Shown piece by piece: positions 50,967-61,212 of a stretch of 64,000 nucleotides of DNA. Each line of letters opens with the position of its first letter. The stretch's first letter is position 1. The notes below the pieces were generated by a model. That model searched no databases. It saw nothing but the letters and a program-made list of their open reading frames with translations, and was not told where the DNA came from. The position numbers and the translations under genes are program-made. The DNA comes from Paenibacillus_E sp042676385 (GTDB lineage: Bacteria > Bacillota > Bacilli > Paenibacillales > NBRC-103111): assembly GCF_042676385.1 (NCBI RefSeq), contig NZ_JBHTHA010000051.1:1-64000 (forward strand), read 5' to 3'.

Positions 50967-51806
50967 ATGCGTAAATTGATTTTAGGAGTGGGGTTGTTTT
51001 TTGCAATAGCATTCGTCTGGGCGTCGGGTGTTTATGCAGGAGCAAGTATTGAGAAAATTGAAGCTTATCTCAATCACGAAATTATGTTTAAGATCGACGG
51101 CAAGGTCTGGATCCCCAAAGATCAAGATGGAAAAGCTTTGTCTCCTATTGTTTATGATGGGGCGTCTTATTTGCCGGTGAGAGCTATGGCGGAAGCGACA
51201 GGAGTTGCTATTGACTGGGATCAGGCGACGAAAACGATTCTGCTTAATACTAAGAGAGACTCCAGCGGCGAACCGTACAAAGATGCCAAATCATATAATG
51301 GAAATGGCACTTCAATACCTAATACGGACTCACAATCAGGTACTTCGACTGCCCCAACTAGCGTATTTAAGTATGGAACAAGCGATAAACCTTATTCAGA
51401 TCCACTATTTAGCATGAAAATAAAGCAAGGTAAATATGTCAGGTGGATAGACGATTCTGATGGTAAGCATTTAATGTCCATGATCGTTGCAAATAATACG
51501 TACTCTGAAGATAGTCATCTTGAATTTGATACGAATGGAATTTATTACAGCCAGATGGATTTTAATTTCAATTGTCCCTCATGCTCGGCCGCAAACCCTG
51601 TCGAGGTGCGCGTCCTCACACAGGACGGGGTTGAAGCTGCAAAATTTACTTTTACAAATACTGAAAAAGATTACAAAATGCAAGGGATGACGATTGGTCT
51701 TAATGGTCCTGTTTCAAAGGTTATCATTTGGGTACGCTCAGTCTCCGGTGCTCCTATCGAATTTCGTATCTTGCCGACAGCCAAATTGGATTATTATCCA
51801 AATTAA
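50967..51806 (+). CDS. Secreted protein with copper-amine-oxidase N-terminal-like domain
   Basis: A 279-residue exported protein. The signal peptide MRKLILGVGLFFAIAFVWAS ends near residue 26. Residues about 40-95 form the small stalk-type domain (YDGASYLPVRAMAEATGVAI) common in Paenibacillus surface proteins. A Ser/Asn/Gly-rich linker follows, then a C-terminal beta-type domain (about 140-279) with a CPSC motif near residue 210. Function is unknown. TATAAT at 50893 is a possible -10. A strong terminator follows. Confidence 0.82.
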   Translation: MRKLILGVGLFFAIAFVWASGVYAGASIEKIEAYLNHEIMFKIDGKVWIPKDQDGKALSPIVYDGASYLPVRAMAEATGVAIDWDQATKTILLNTKRDSSGEPYKDAKSYNGNGTSIPNTDSQSGTSTAPTSVFKYGTSDKPYSDPLFSMKIKQGKYVRWIDDSDGKHLMSMIVANNTYSEDSHLEFDTNGIYYSQMDFNFNCPSCSAANPVEVRVLTQDGVEAAKFTFTNTEKDYKMQGMTIGLNGPVSKVIIWVRSVSGAPIEFRILPTAKLDYYPN

Positions 51807-51819
51807 TTTAGTGAATACG

Positions 51820-51845
51820 AAGGCCATCCCGCAAGGGATGGCCTT
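51820..51845 (+). terminator. Hairpin after the secreted-protein gene
   Basis: AAGGCCATCCC and GGGATGGCCTT form a perfect 11-bp stem around GCAA. The T tract is short. Confidence 0.8.
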
Positions 51846-52102
51846 ATAACTTGCCGTTACAGACAGCGAGCTGAACCGTATCACAAGTAAGGTGGAACTT
51901 AGGCTCCCTTTTCAAAACCACTCCTGGCCTGAACTGTTCTTCGTGCGGCGGTAAAGGCTTGGGAGGCTAAATAAAACACGATGGAATACCCAAATTGCCA
52001 CCATCCCAAGAGAAAACCCTTGAATAATATCTATCTTGTAACTCATCAGAATCCGATATAATGAAGAGAGGATGATCACAGCTAGATTAGAGGTGCCGAA
52101 CC

Positions 52103-54661
52103 ATGATTTTGAGTACCAAACTTCATATTCCGCCAACGAGGCGCGATGGACTGATGGAGCGAGTGGCGATCACGGAGATTTTAAATAAAGGGTTAAAGAG
52201 CAAGCTGACAGCCGTAACGGCTCCCGGGGGGTATGGCAAGACAACTGCCTTGAGTCAGTGGCTGCAGCAGTCCGGCATACCTGCTGTATGGGTTTCCCTC
52301 GATCCGCAGGATAATGACCTGATCCAGTTTTGGAGCTGCGTGATTGCTGCTGTCAGCAGTAGGCATCCTCATTTTGCCGAAGCGGTGAGCCCACATCTCT
52401 CCTCTCTTAAATTGGGAGCCTTTCAGCCTTTCATCACGGCCATGATCCAGGAGCTTAACCCGTACTCGGATCAATTGGTCATTGTTTTTGACGATTATCA
52501 TGCGATTGATCTTGCTTCCATTCACGCATCGGTGGCTTATTTTCTCGCGTATCTGCCCGCTCATATCCACCTCTATATAACAAGCCGTGCAGAAATGCCT
52601 TTCCCGGCAGCAAGGCTGCAAACGACCGGTCAGATGGTGAAAATCACGATTCAAGATTTGCGTTTTCAGGTCGAGGAAGGGACTCGCTATTTTCAGGACT
52701 GCATGAGATTATCACTCTCGGAAGATGAAATAGCGAATCTGGTCAGCCGCACGGAGGGATGGATCAGCGGACTGCATCTGGCGGCCATTTCGCTGCAAAG
52801 AAGCAGCAGCTATTCCGAGTTTATCCGCGCTTTTAGCGGGGAAAACCGCAGTATATCCGACTATTTGTTTCAGGAGGTTTTCAGTCTCCAGTCCGAAGAG
52901 ATGCAGTCTTTCCTCATGCAAACTTCGATCTTGGACAGGATGAACGGCCCCTTGTGCGAGGCTGTTACAGGACAGGCCGACAGTCAGGTGCTACTGGAAA
53001 CACTGGAGCATCAAAATTTGTTCATCGTCCCCTTGGATGAGCGGCGGGAATGGTATCGCTACCATCATTTGTTTTCTGAGTTTCTGCAGAGGCTCTTTCG
53101 GCAGAAGTATGCGGCAGCGTCGAAGCCTTACCATGTCAAAGCGGCCCATTGGCTGGAAGAGAACGGATTTATGAAAGAAGCGGTTGAGCAATTGCTGATG
53201 AATGGGGATCCTGCTGAAACAAGCTCCTTCATCGAGAAGCACTTGCGGGACTTTCATATTAAGAGAGGGTTCGATCAATTGCCTTGGAGCGCGGATACGC
53301 GTGCCTGGGATTCACGCGCGCTGCGTACGTTGCCGGAGTCCTGTTTTGAGGGGAAGCCGGGCCTCCAGTTTCTTTATATCAAAGTGCTGGTGGAAGCGGG
53401 TGAATTTGAGGCCGCGGATTCCCGGCTTCGTCTCATGGAGGATAAACTCTCGGAACCGGAGTGGAAACCTTATGCAGGAACGGTGCTATATTTTTCAGCG
53501 GGCGTTTCCGTTTACAGGAAGGACTTTCGACGGGCGAATGAATATTTCGAGCTGTTCGACCGGCAGATGCCAGAGGGCGCTCATTTCCAGTTGATGGAGG
53601 CGAACTCGTATTCGTTCACTTTTGATACGTTTTTGACCTTTTTCGGCGATCTGCACGAAGCAGAGCGGTTCTTGCATAAATGGATCAAGGTATGGGAGGA
53701 CAGGGAGAACTACCCGTTTGTCGGCTATTTATACAATTCATACAGTTGGCTGTCCTATGAATGGAACCGCTTGGAAGAGGCAGAGATTTATGCGGATAGG
53801 GTACTGAGGTCTAAATGCATGCAGCCCTATGCCCTTATTTCGGTAATCGCTTATATCGTTGCTGCGCAGATTTGTCAGGCGAACGGAGATTCGGCTAAAG
53901 CGTTCGATTTGCTGGAGCAGGCGAAATCCAAGATTCATTCGGCGGATAAAAGTCTTTTTATGAGGAAAATAGAGGCGGAGCAGGCGTACTTGTCGCTGAT
54001 GAACGGATCTTTCGATCGGAGCTGGCTGCGATCATGCGGAATGCAATATACCGATACGATCCTACCCGGCTCGATTAGGGAATATCAGCACTTGGCCAGG
54101 GCGCTAATGGAGTGCGGAAGGTTTGACGAAGCTTTACCTCTGCTCGAGCAACTGTATCGGCTTGCCGATGAGCAAGACCGGCTCTGGGATAAGGTCAAAC
54201 TGACCGTCCTGCAAAGTATAGTCCTCTATCGAAAGGGCGATACGGCGAATGCTGCGATTAAACTGGAAAACGCGCTCCAATTGGCGGAACCGGGTAAATT
54301 CATACGCAGTTTCTTGGATGAGGGAAAAGCGATGGCCGAGCTGCTGCATGAATATGTCCGGCAAAGGCAGTGGCACTCTAACCGGAGATCTGCAGTTGTA
54401 CCCTTGAACTATGTCGAAGATTTGCTTCGCTTGATGAAGGAGCATACGAATAAGCAAGAGGTACCGAGGTCTCTGTTGACCAATCAGGAGCTAACGATCT
54501 TGCGGATGATTGACATGGGGCTGTCGAATAAACAAATTGCCGAACAGCTCCAAATCACAGCCGAAACGGTAAAGAGCCATTTGAAAAACATTTACAGAAA
54601 ACTGGATGTAAACAACAGAGTACAGGCGCTGAAGCAAGGAAAAGAGCTGAAATTGTTGTAG
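52103..54661 (+). CDS. MalT-like LuxR-family ATP-dependent regulator
   Basis: An 852-residue STAND-type regulator. The N-terminal NTPase has Walker A TAPGGYGKTTALSQWL at about residues 39-54 and Walker B-like LVIVFDDYHAI. A winged-helix region and long TPR-like helical repeats (about 330-770) follow. The C-terminal LuxR helix-turn-helix (LTNQELTILRMIDMGLSNKQ) ends the protein. MalT-like proteins bind a small inducer in the helical part, oligomerise with ATP and activate transcription. No operon partner identifies the ligand. Confidence 0.92.
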   Translation: MILSTKLHIPPTRRDGLMERVAITEILNKGLKSKLTAVTAPGGYGKTTALSQWLQQSGIPAVWVSLDPQDNDLIQFWSCVIAAVSSRHPHFAEAVSPHLSSLKLGAFQPFITAMIQELNPYSDQLVIVFDDYHAIDLASIHASVAYFLAYLPAHIHLYITSRAEMPFPAARLQTTGQMVKITIQDLRFQVEEGTRYFQDCMRLSLSEDEIANLVSRTEGWISGLHLAAISLQRSSSYSEFIRAFSGENRSISDYLFQEVFSLQSEEMQSFLMQTSILDRMNGPLCEAVTGQADSQVLLETLEHQNLFIVPLDERREWYRYHHLFSEFLQRLFRQKYAAASKPYHVKAAHWLEENGFMKEAVEQLLMNGDPAETSSFIEKHLRDFHIKRGFDQLPWSADTRAWDSRALRTLPESCFEGKPGLQFLYIKVLVEAGEFEAADSRLRLMEDKLSEPEWKPYAGTVLYFSAGVSVYRKDFRRANEYFELFDRQMPEGAHFQLMEANSYSFTFDTFLTFFGDLHEAERFLHKWIKVWEDRENYPFVGYLYNSYSWLSYEWNRLEEAEIYADRVLRSKCMQPYALISVIAYIVAAQICQANGDSAKAFDLLEQAKSKIHSADKSLFMRKIEAEQAYLSLMNGSFDRSWLRSCGMQYTDTILPGSIREYQHLARALMECGRFDEALPLLEQLYRLADEQDRLWDKVKLTVLQSIVLYRKGDTANAAIKLENALQLAEPGKFIRSFLDEGKAMAELLHEYVRQRQWHSNRRSAVVPLNYVEDLLRLMKEHTNKQEVPRSLLTNQELTILRMIDMGLSNKQIAEQLQITAETVKSHLKNIYRKLDVNNRVQALKQGKELKLL

Positions 54662-54771
54662 CGAGAGTTATATCGCGATAGAAGGGTAACGACATTACAC
54701 AATAGATACGAATGTGAGAGGTATCGGGGAAGGTCTGCTTCGTTGGCTGGTGCATTAAGGCTATTAAATTG

Positions 54772-54815
54772 AGAAGATGTCTCTTGATCGATCAAGAGTT
54801 CATCTTCTTTTTTTG
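54772..54815 (+). terminator. Terminator after the MalT-like gene
   Basis: AGAAGATG and CATCTTCT enclose the self-complementary CTCTTGATCGATCAAGAG, and seven T follow. Confidence 0.92.
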
Positions 54816-54932
54816 TGCGCGAAAAAGGTTCAATAGATATACTTTGATAATCATGTTTATAATGGATCGTTTTGGTCAAACCTGCAAAATGACATGAATG
54901 TAACTTAAGTATGCACAATGATGGAGGTACCC

Positions 54933-56810
54933 ATGACGCAGTCTTGGATCAGGTCAGGCCGAAGTTTATTTATTGTATTCTCCATTATCTTCTGGGTGAA
55001 GTTCGCCCTGCTGCGATACTTTCTTTTTGGGGAAGTCGATTTGAAGTGGTGGCTTGTGGATTTATCCAGTCTCCTTGTCTTTAGCGGAGTCATAGAGATT
55101 TGTTTCTCTCATCGTGCCAAGCGGTTGGCGTATTGGGTATTCAATGCAATTTTGTCGCTGATCTGTTTTGCGGCTACTCTTTATTTTGAACATTTCGGGT
55201 CGGTCATCACGTATACATCTGTTTTGGAAATAAAACAGCTTATGCAAATTTCCTCGAGCATTAAAGCAACGATTCATCCGTTGGACTACTTATTTTTCGC
55301 CGATTTCGTAATCGGCTTCGTTATTTGGCTGGCGACGCGGCGGCGCGGCTCCATCCTGGTCGATGAACGGCCAATGCGGCGGTTTGTGCTAGCTATGTTG
55401 ACACTGGTCTGTATCGGGGTGTCTGCGTGGTTCGTCAAAACAGACAAGGGCATTACGAATGAGCTCGTTCGGGCCGAGCAGCTTGGCCTTGTGAATTACG
55501 AGGTTACCGTCGCTGTTAACGGAATAAGCGAAAAAAACAAAATGAATTTCTCGAATTTGACACAAGCCCTAACGGTTATCAATCAGGTAGAAGCCGGCTA
55601 TGGATATAATCAGGTGGCGGATCCCGCCCAAAAGCCGAACTATTTTGCATCGCAGCAAGGCATGAATGTCGTTGTTGTGCAGTTGGAGGCGTTTCAAAAC
55701 TTTTTGATTCATCTTTCCTATCAAGGCAAGGAGTTGACGCCTGTACTTAATAAGTTGGCGGAGGAAAGCTTCTACTTTCCTCATATTTATCAACAGATCG
55801 GCCAAGGCAATACATCCGACGCCGAATTTATGTCCAATACGTCCATTTATCCGACAGGCACAATTCCGATGTCAACCGGCTATGGCGACCGGCAGCTTCC
55901 TAGTCTGCCAAAGTTGTTGGAGGGTAAGGGATATGAAGCGGACACGTTTCATGTAAACGAAATTCACTTCTGGGATCGGATTAAATTGTATCCTGCGATC
56001 GGGTTTACTCATTATTTTGACAAGCCCTACTATTCCAATGATAATTTCAATTCGTTCGGGGCTTCCGACGAAGAACTGTTCCGTGTAGGCAATGACAAGC
56101 TTACCGCGCTGTACAATCAAAAAAAGCCCTTCTATGCGCAGTTTATTACGGTATCTAGTCATTTTCCATTCACAGTTCCCGTCACTTTTGAAAAAATGAC
56201 AATACCGCCTGCATTGCAGGGACAGGAGATCGGCAATTATTTAGAAGCGACCAATTATGCCGATTACGCGCTGGGGACGTTCATCGACAAGCTAAAAGCT
56301 TCCGGCATGTGGGATAAAACCCTTTTTGTCGCTTACGGCGACCATTTCGGCTTGCAGCCGGAGGATATTAAGCCTGATACGCTAAGCAGCGAGCTGGGGT
56401 TCACCTATCATGAGAGGGTCACACGATTTAACATCCCTTTGTTTATCCATATGCCGGGCCAAACGAAAGGGCAAGTGGTCAATCAAGTAGGCGGGCAGCT
56501 GGATATTATGCCGACCATCGCCAACCTGCTGGGTATATCGTTGCAGGATGAGGGATTCGTCCACTTTGGCCAAGATTTATTGAATATCCAGAAAAATGCG
56601 TTTGGCATGAGATACTATTTGCCTACCGGCTCGTTTTTCAATGACCATATTTTGTTTGTTCCCGGCAAAGGGTTCGATGACGGAACGGCGGTTTCCCTGG
56701 AGACGCTTCAACCTGTTGCTGATTTCACAGCGTACAGAAGCGATTATGACTATGTCATGACTTTGATGAAATTGTCAGATCAATATGTGAATCTGCTGCC
56801 GAAGCGTTAA
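54933..56810 (+). CDS. Lipoteichoic acid synthase family protein
   Basis: A 625-residue membrane sulfatase-fold enzyme. About five N-terminal helices (1-170) precede the extracellular catalytic domain. Likely metal and nucleophile motifs are VVVQLEAFQNF (Glu), GNTSDAEFMSNTS (the threonine nucleophile position) and YGDHFGLQ (Asp, His). LtaS-type enzymes polymerise glycerol phosphate from phosphatidylglycerol. GGAGGT fits the ATG at 54933 rather than 54918. Whether it makes LTA, primes it or modifies another polymer is not clear. The phosphoesterase 109 bases downstream may be functionally linked. Confidence 0.92.
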   Translation: MTQSWIRSGRSLFIVFSIIFWVKFALLRYFLFGEVDLKWWLVDLSSLLVFSGVIEICFSHRAKRLAYWVFNAILSLICFAATLYFEHFGSVITYTSVLEIKQLMQISSSIKATIHPLDYLFFADFVIGFVIWLATRRRGSILVDERPMRRFVLAMLTLVCIGVSAWFVKTDKGITNELVRAEQLGLVNYEVTVAVNGISEKNKMNFSNLTQALTVINQVEAGYGYNQVADPAQKPNYFASQQGMNVVVVQLEAFQNFLIHLSYQGKELTPVLNKLAEESFYFPHIYQQIGQGNTSDAEFMSNTSIYPTGTIPMSTGYGDRQLPSLPKLLEGKGYEADTFHVNEIHFWDRIKLYPAIGFTHYFDKPYYSNDNFNSFGASDEELFRVGNDKLTALYNQKKPFYAQFITVSSHFPFTVPVTFEKMTIPPALQGQEIGNYLEATNYADYALGTFIDKLKASGMWDKTLFVAYGDHFGLQPEDIKPDTLSSELGFTYHERVTRFNIPLFIHMPGQTKGQVVNQVGGQLDIMPTIANLLGISLQDEGFVHFGQDLLNIQKNAFGMRYYLPTGSFFNDHILFVPGKGFDDGTAVSLETLQPVADFTAYRSDYDYVMTLMKLSDQYVNLLPKR

Positions 56811-56919
56811 TCGAATATTTTCCATAATTGGATTCAATCGCGAGCTAGGAGGAAGAAATGCGCCGCTGTATAATGAAATCATTATAGGGATCAAGTTTCG
56901 GGTGAGGGAAGGAAGCGCG

Positions 56920-57963
56920 ATGGACAGAAGGACTTTTTTGAAATGGATGGCAGGCGCTCTTACCCTTTCATTGTTTGGAGAATTTGGCGTTGCGGCGCAG
57001 CGGCATTGGAGCGGGATGAATAAAAATTCCACACCTGCTGAATTCGTCCATCAACCATCTGCTTCACATATCTCCGATGATGAAGTGCTTATGTCGATGT
57101 ATATTTTCAGTGATCTGCATATTTCTCGAGACCCACAAACGCCTCGGAAAATGAAACAAGCCTTGGATGATTTAACCTCGCGTGAAAATCCGGTTGATGC
57201 GCTGATTATTACAGGGGATTTGACCGATACCGGGACGGTAAGTGATTACAGTCTGTTGTCGAGCATTTTAGGCAAATACAAGCTCCCTCCTATTGGAGCA
57301 AATATGGGGAATCACGAATATTATACGATTTGGATAGACGCTCATGGTAATTGGAAAAAATCGGCGATGCCAAATGGCAAAACGAATGAGATTTCCCGTC
57401 AGCTGTTTTTAGACTTCATGAAGTATAAGAAGCCGTATAACGAAATGACGATCCAAGGTTATACAGTGCTTCTTTTGTCTCAAGAAACCTATGTTCTAGA
57501 GCATCCGGAGGTCGGAGAAGGCGCTTGGTACTCGGATGAACAGATGGATTGGCTTGAGAAACGTTTGTCCGTTGTCTCCAAAGGCGGGAAGCCTGTTTTT
57601 GTGATGATCCATCAACCGCTTCCGCCGGTCGGCGAGGATGGCGGGAGTCATTTTTTAATACGGGCAAAACGGTTTCGCAAAATATTGGAGCCTTATTCGA
57701 ATGTGTTTGTGTTCTGCGGTCACCGCCATCAGGATTTCACGAATGGCACGGAACACTATGTTAAGGAAACATTCCACTTGTTTCACAATTCCTCGGTTAC
57801 GAGACCTCTTGACCGCAATTATAATGAAATTTGGAAGGACCATGCACAAGGCATCTACTTGCAAGTTTATCGGGATAAGGTGGTCGTTCGCGGTAGAGAG
57901 TTCAGTAAAAAATCTTTCATTAGGGAAGCTGAATGGACGATTCCGCTGGAGAAAAAGGTATGA
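56920..57963 (+). CDS. Tat-exported metallophosphoesterase
   Basis: A 347-residue calcineurin-like phosphoesterase. The N terminus MDRRTFLKWMAGALTLSLFG is a twin-arginine signal, so it is exported folded. Metal motifs appear in order: IFSDLHISRD, ITGDLTDTG, GANMGNHEYY, VMIHQPLPP and FCGHRHQD. The upstream in-frame GTG at 56902 would bury the signal; GGGAAGGA fits the ATG at 56920. The substrate may be a phosphodiester at the envelope, suggested by the adjacent LtaS-like gene. Confidence 0.92.
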   Translation: MDRRTFLKWMAGALTLSLFGEFGVAAQRHWSGMNKNSTPAEFVHQPSASHISDDEVLMSMYIFSDLHISRDPQTPRKMKQALDDLTSRENPVDALIITGDLTDTGTVSDYSLLSSILGKYKLPPIGANMGNHEYYTIWIDAHGNWKKSAMPNGKTNEISRQLFLDFMKYKKPYNEMTIQGYTVLLLSQETYVLEHPEVGEGAWYSDEQMDWLEKRLSVVSKGGKPVFVMIHQPLPPVGEDGGSHFLIRAKRFRKILEPYSNVFVFCGHRHQDFTNGTEHYVKETFHLFHNSSVTRPLDRNYNEIWKDHAQGIYLQVYRDKVVVRGREFSKKSFIREAEWTIPLEKKV

Positions 57964-58229
57964 AACAGGGGTGAGGATGGTAAACTTATGGTCACATACG
58001 TCGTACATTGCGTTTGTCGATAATCGGAACATAGATAGGACTTATGACTCGTTGCCGCTATTCGCTAAGTAGGAAATAAAGATTGTTTGTATGATTGAGA
58101 AGTAAACAGTAGATTGCAGGCTGTACAGCGAGGATCAGAATTAAGAATGGCTATAGAAGAAATCATTCTATATTCCCCTGAACCACAATAAAATCCCCCT
58201 TTCCTATCCCCCATTTGGGGGATTTTTTT
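57964..58229 (+). terminator. Gene-free stretch ending in a terminator
   Basis: No credible gene is seen here. ATCCCCC (58206-58212) and GGGGGAT (58217-58223) pair around ATTT and run into seven T, a strong rightward terminator. It would end transcription from the LtaS-like and phosphoesterase genes. Confidence 0.85.
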
Positions 58230-58334
58230 ATGTCGAAAATAACCTTAGAATTAACAACAGAGTCGACAAAACACGAAAATTGTCACAACTTTCAAGGTCT
58301 AAAGTACTAAAAAATGATAGGAGTGAGGGGTTCC

Positions 58335-61157
58335 ATGTTTAAGAAAAGCAAAGGATTGAGGAAACAGGCAACGGGGAGGCTTTTATCTTTCCTGTTAGCT
58401 TTGGCGGTAGCCATCGTGCCGTTCAGCACGAGCTTTGCATCGACGGCACATGCATTAACGTCAACGGTTTCGCAACTTACATTGCAAAGCGCTGTCATTG
58501 GCAATGCAAACCATGATGTTACACTGACATTCAATGTGCCTGTGGTTGGGGCATCTGGGAGTTGGGAGTCATTGATCGAGGCAAAAGGAACGAACGACGG
58601 AGCATTTAATAGTATTACGAATACTGAAAGTGCGTATGCGTCCATCAGCGGTGGGGCTGTCATTGTTCATTTCTATTCCGCTCTAGTCGGCGATGGCAAC
58701 CTGATTCGTATCAAAGCAGGTGCTCTAGTGGGAGATGAGAATCATCCCGACAATTCGTTAACTTCAGACCTGGTAAGTACTAAGATTGCGGCACAAGATT
58801 TGGCTGCCCCTCAACATGTGAGCACAGCAATCAGCAGCGATCTGAAAAATGTAACTCTGACATTTAACACTACGGTACAAACGGCAACTTATTTGGATGA
58901 AAATTCGGTAACCCAGAATGTATATCTATACGATTTTGTAAAAATAGCTAGTACTTTAGATGAATCCGGTTGGACATCATTAAGCAAAGACTCTCAAATC
59001 TCAGTAAACGGTAATCAAATGGTTATCGCGTTCGCTTCGCCATTAAGCGGAGACAAATGGATTCGAGTAGAAAGTAATGCTGTACAGGGCACCAACCGCA
59101 TAAAGAACCAAGAGATCGTGACGGAATTGAACACAAATCCGATTACTTATTCCTCCTTTAATCACTACAATAGTTATTATGGTACGAACTCGGAATTAGA
59201 TCTCTTTTTCAGCCAAGAAGTTCTCAATAATTCTTTAAGTGACGATGCATTAAAAGCGGCTGTTACCATTTCTAATGATAATGGTGCGACATTTAGGGCG
59301 TTAGGTGTAAATGATTCAGTTAGTTTCAATAATAACTATGATTTTGGCTTTATTACTCCCTTTAGATCGAAAGATAACGGAAATCTCCACCTTCATTTCT
59401 TTACGTATTTAGCACCAGGCAGTTATAAAGTTAAAATAGCGGCGAATGCGTTGAAAAGCAGCATCGGTCTTGCCGCCGGCGAATTGACGACAGATAAGAT
59501 TGACGTGAGTGATGTTACTGCACCGAATTATGAGAAAGCGGAAGTTAGCCCAGATCGTAAGGTTGTGACACTTACATTTGATAAAAAGCTTTATGATAAC
59601 AGTGCAAATGTAAATCCATGGTGCTTGTGCGAACCACAACCTTTATCTAATTATGTAAAAATACAAAGAAGCGAGTATAGTGGCAACTGGCAAGATTTAA
59701 ACTCCGGGGATAGCGTTGAATTAATTGATAATAAATTAATAGTGAACTTGCATACAGCAATTACTGGAACTAACAATAAAATTGCTATTTACTCAAATGT
59801 TCTTAAAAATGAATTCGGATATGTTCAGTACTCTGGTATAGTAACGAGAGCTATCGATGTATCGACAACTGCTCCATATTTGCATTCGACCATTGATAAC
59901 CTTAACCAGGATTGGACGCTCTTTTTCAACAGAAATGTAAAAAGCAACATAGCATCAATGGATGATCTTAAAGCTGCCATTAAACTGTTGATTGGCGGAG
60001 TGGAGAAGCCTTTAGATCCATCCGCGACCGTCACTTTTATTGACAATAAAATGGTACTCCATTTCTCGGAACCACTAGCCGACAATAATATCCAGGTTCA
60101 AATTAAAGCAAACGCAATTGCGGATTCCGATAATAACGTTCTGACGGATCTCATTGCAACAGAAGCATTATCGCCAAATAATTTTTACCCTCCAAAATTT
60201 GACATGGCTAAATTAATATCAAACCATTCAGTAGAGTTACATTTCAATGGTCAATATAACAATACAAGCTTGGTAGATAATACAATGGATGCAACGGGTT
60301 CCCATTTAAAAGCGGCTGTGACGTATTCAACTGATAAAGGGGCAACCTTCTCAGCTCTGCAAGCCGATGAGGCGGTAACCGTAAACGGTAGTTATCTCGA
60401 AGTTTATTTCCATAATGTCATCCAAGGAAACCTGCAAATCAAAGTTGCCGGGAATGCTCTCAAAGATACATCCGGCAATATTATGACAACCCCTGTAGTA
60501 ACTGGTGATATTGATACGAATTTTGCCCCTTATTTAGTGGGATCTTTTTTTAGCGATACTCAGAGTGTTCTAACTTTTGAAGACAATGAACTTTGGAGAA
60601 GTAAGATCCAGAAAATTGTTTTACAAGAGTACGCAAACGGTAATTGGAATCAGAGAGTTATGTTGCCGGATGAGTATTCGATAAGTGCTGGTAAACTTGA
60701 GATTCCTAAAGGTGTTTTAGAACAACAAGTAAGATACCGTGTCATCGTTTACGCGGATGGATTTAATCCAATATATTCCAATTATTTGACAGCTATTCAA
60801 GCCCAAGATTCTTACTATATAACTCCAGTTACAATCGATACGACAAGTGGAATTACGGCAAAAGTGAAGATTGCGAAAAATAAGTCTTTGGGTCATCTGA
60901 ACGTCATCTTCCAATTGATGAATGATAAAACACCGGTTAGCATTGTTTCCGCAGAATCAGACTATTTCTACGCAGGAACATTTACTGCGAACTTTAACGT
61001 AGCTGATGCAGCAACGAACCCAAAATATAAGGTAAGAGCTTTCGTTGTGAGTGAATACAGCAACAGCCCATCATCGGTTGGAGTAAACCTGGCTACGCCA
61101 ATCACTGACGCGGAGTATGATTTCTTACAAAGAAATGGAAAAAATAATAACAATTAA
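58335..61157 (+). CDS. Large secreted protein with tandem Ig-like/SwmB-type repeats
   Basis: A 940-residue surface protein. The signal peptide covers about 1-39 (RLLSFLLALAVAIVPFSTSF...AHA). About six repeats of 100-120 residues follow; each has a VTLTFN-type strand near its start and a 'IRIKA-AL' type strand near its end, as in SwmB-like Ig folds. The last 200 residues contain a different module (WRSKIQKIVLQEY...YRVIVYADGF) resembling DUF1533-type domains. There is no SLH domain or LPXTG anchor. AGGAG fits the ATG at 58335. It precedes an SLH protein by 55 bases; the two are probably one unit. Confidence 0.82.
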   Translation: MFKKSKGLRKQATGRLLSFLLALAVAIVPFSTSFASTAHALTSTVSQLTLQSAVIGNANHDVTLTFNVPVVGASGSWESLIEAKGTNDGAFNSITNTESAYASISGGAVIVHFYSALVGDGNLIRIKAGALVGDENHPDNSLTSDLVSTKIAAQDLAAPQHVSTAISSDLKNVTLTFNTTVQTATYLDENSVTQNVYLYDFVKIASTLDESGWTSLSKDSQISVNGNQMVIAFASPLSGDKWIRVESNAVQGTNRIKNQEIVTELNTNPITYSSFNHYNSYYGTNSELDLFFSQEVLNNSLSDDALKAAVTISNDNGATFRALGVNDSVSFNNNYDFGFITPFRSKDNGNLHLHFFTYLAPGSYKVKIAANALKSSIGLAAGELTTDKIDVSDVTAPNYEKAEVSPDRKVVTLTFDKKLYDNSANVNPWCLCEPQPLSNYVKIQRSEYSGNWQDLNSGDSVELIDNKLIVNLHTAITGTNNKIAIYSNVLKNEFGYVQYSGIVTRAIDVSTTAPYLHSTIDNLNQDWTLFFNRNVKSNIASMDDLKAAIKLLIGGVEKPLDPSATVTFIDNKMVLHFSEPLADNNIQVQIKANAIADSDNNVLTDLIATEALSPNNFYPPKFDMAKLISNHSVELHFNGQYNNTSLVDNTMDATGSHLKAAVTYSTDKGATFSALQADEAVTVNGSYLEVYFHNVIQGNLQIKVAGNALKDTSGNIMTTPVVTGDIDTNFAPYLVGSFFSDTQSVLTFEDNELWRSKIQKIVLQEYANGNWNQRVMLPDEYSISAGKLEIPKGVLEQQVRYRVIVYADGFNPIYSNYLTAIQAQDSYYITPVTIDTTSGITAKVKIAKNKSLGHLNVIFQLMNDKTPVSIVSAESDYFYAGTFTANFNVADAATNPKYKVRAFVVSEYSNSPSSVGVNLATPITDAEYDFLQRNGKNNNN

Positions 61158-61163
61158 TTTCAC

Positions 61164-61194
61164 GTTGAAACTGCCTCCTCAGGGCAGTTTCAAC
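61164..61194 (+). terminator. Perfect 12-bp hairpin between the two surface-protein genes
   Basis: GTTGAAACTGCC and GGCAGTTTCAAC pair around TCCTCAG. There is no T tract, so it could be an mRNA processing or stability element instead of a terminator. Confidence 0.6.
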
Positions 61195-61212
61195 TACTAA
61201 GAAAGCGAGGGA

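Noticed and set aside
51912..52136. Minus-strand 74-codon frame before the MalT-like gene
   Set aside because: It starts at TTG inside the MalT-like gene without a ribosome site; composition looks like chance.
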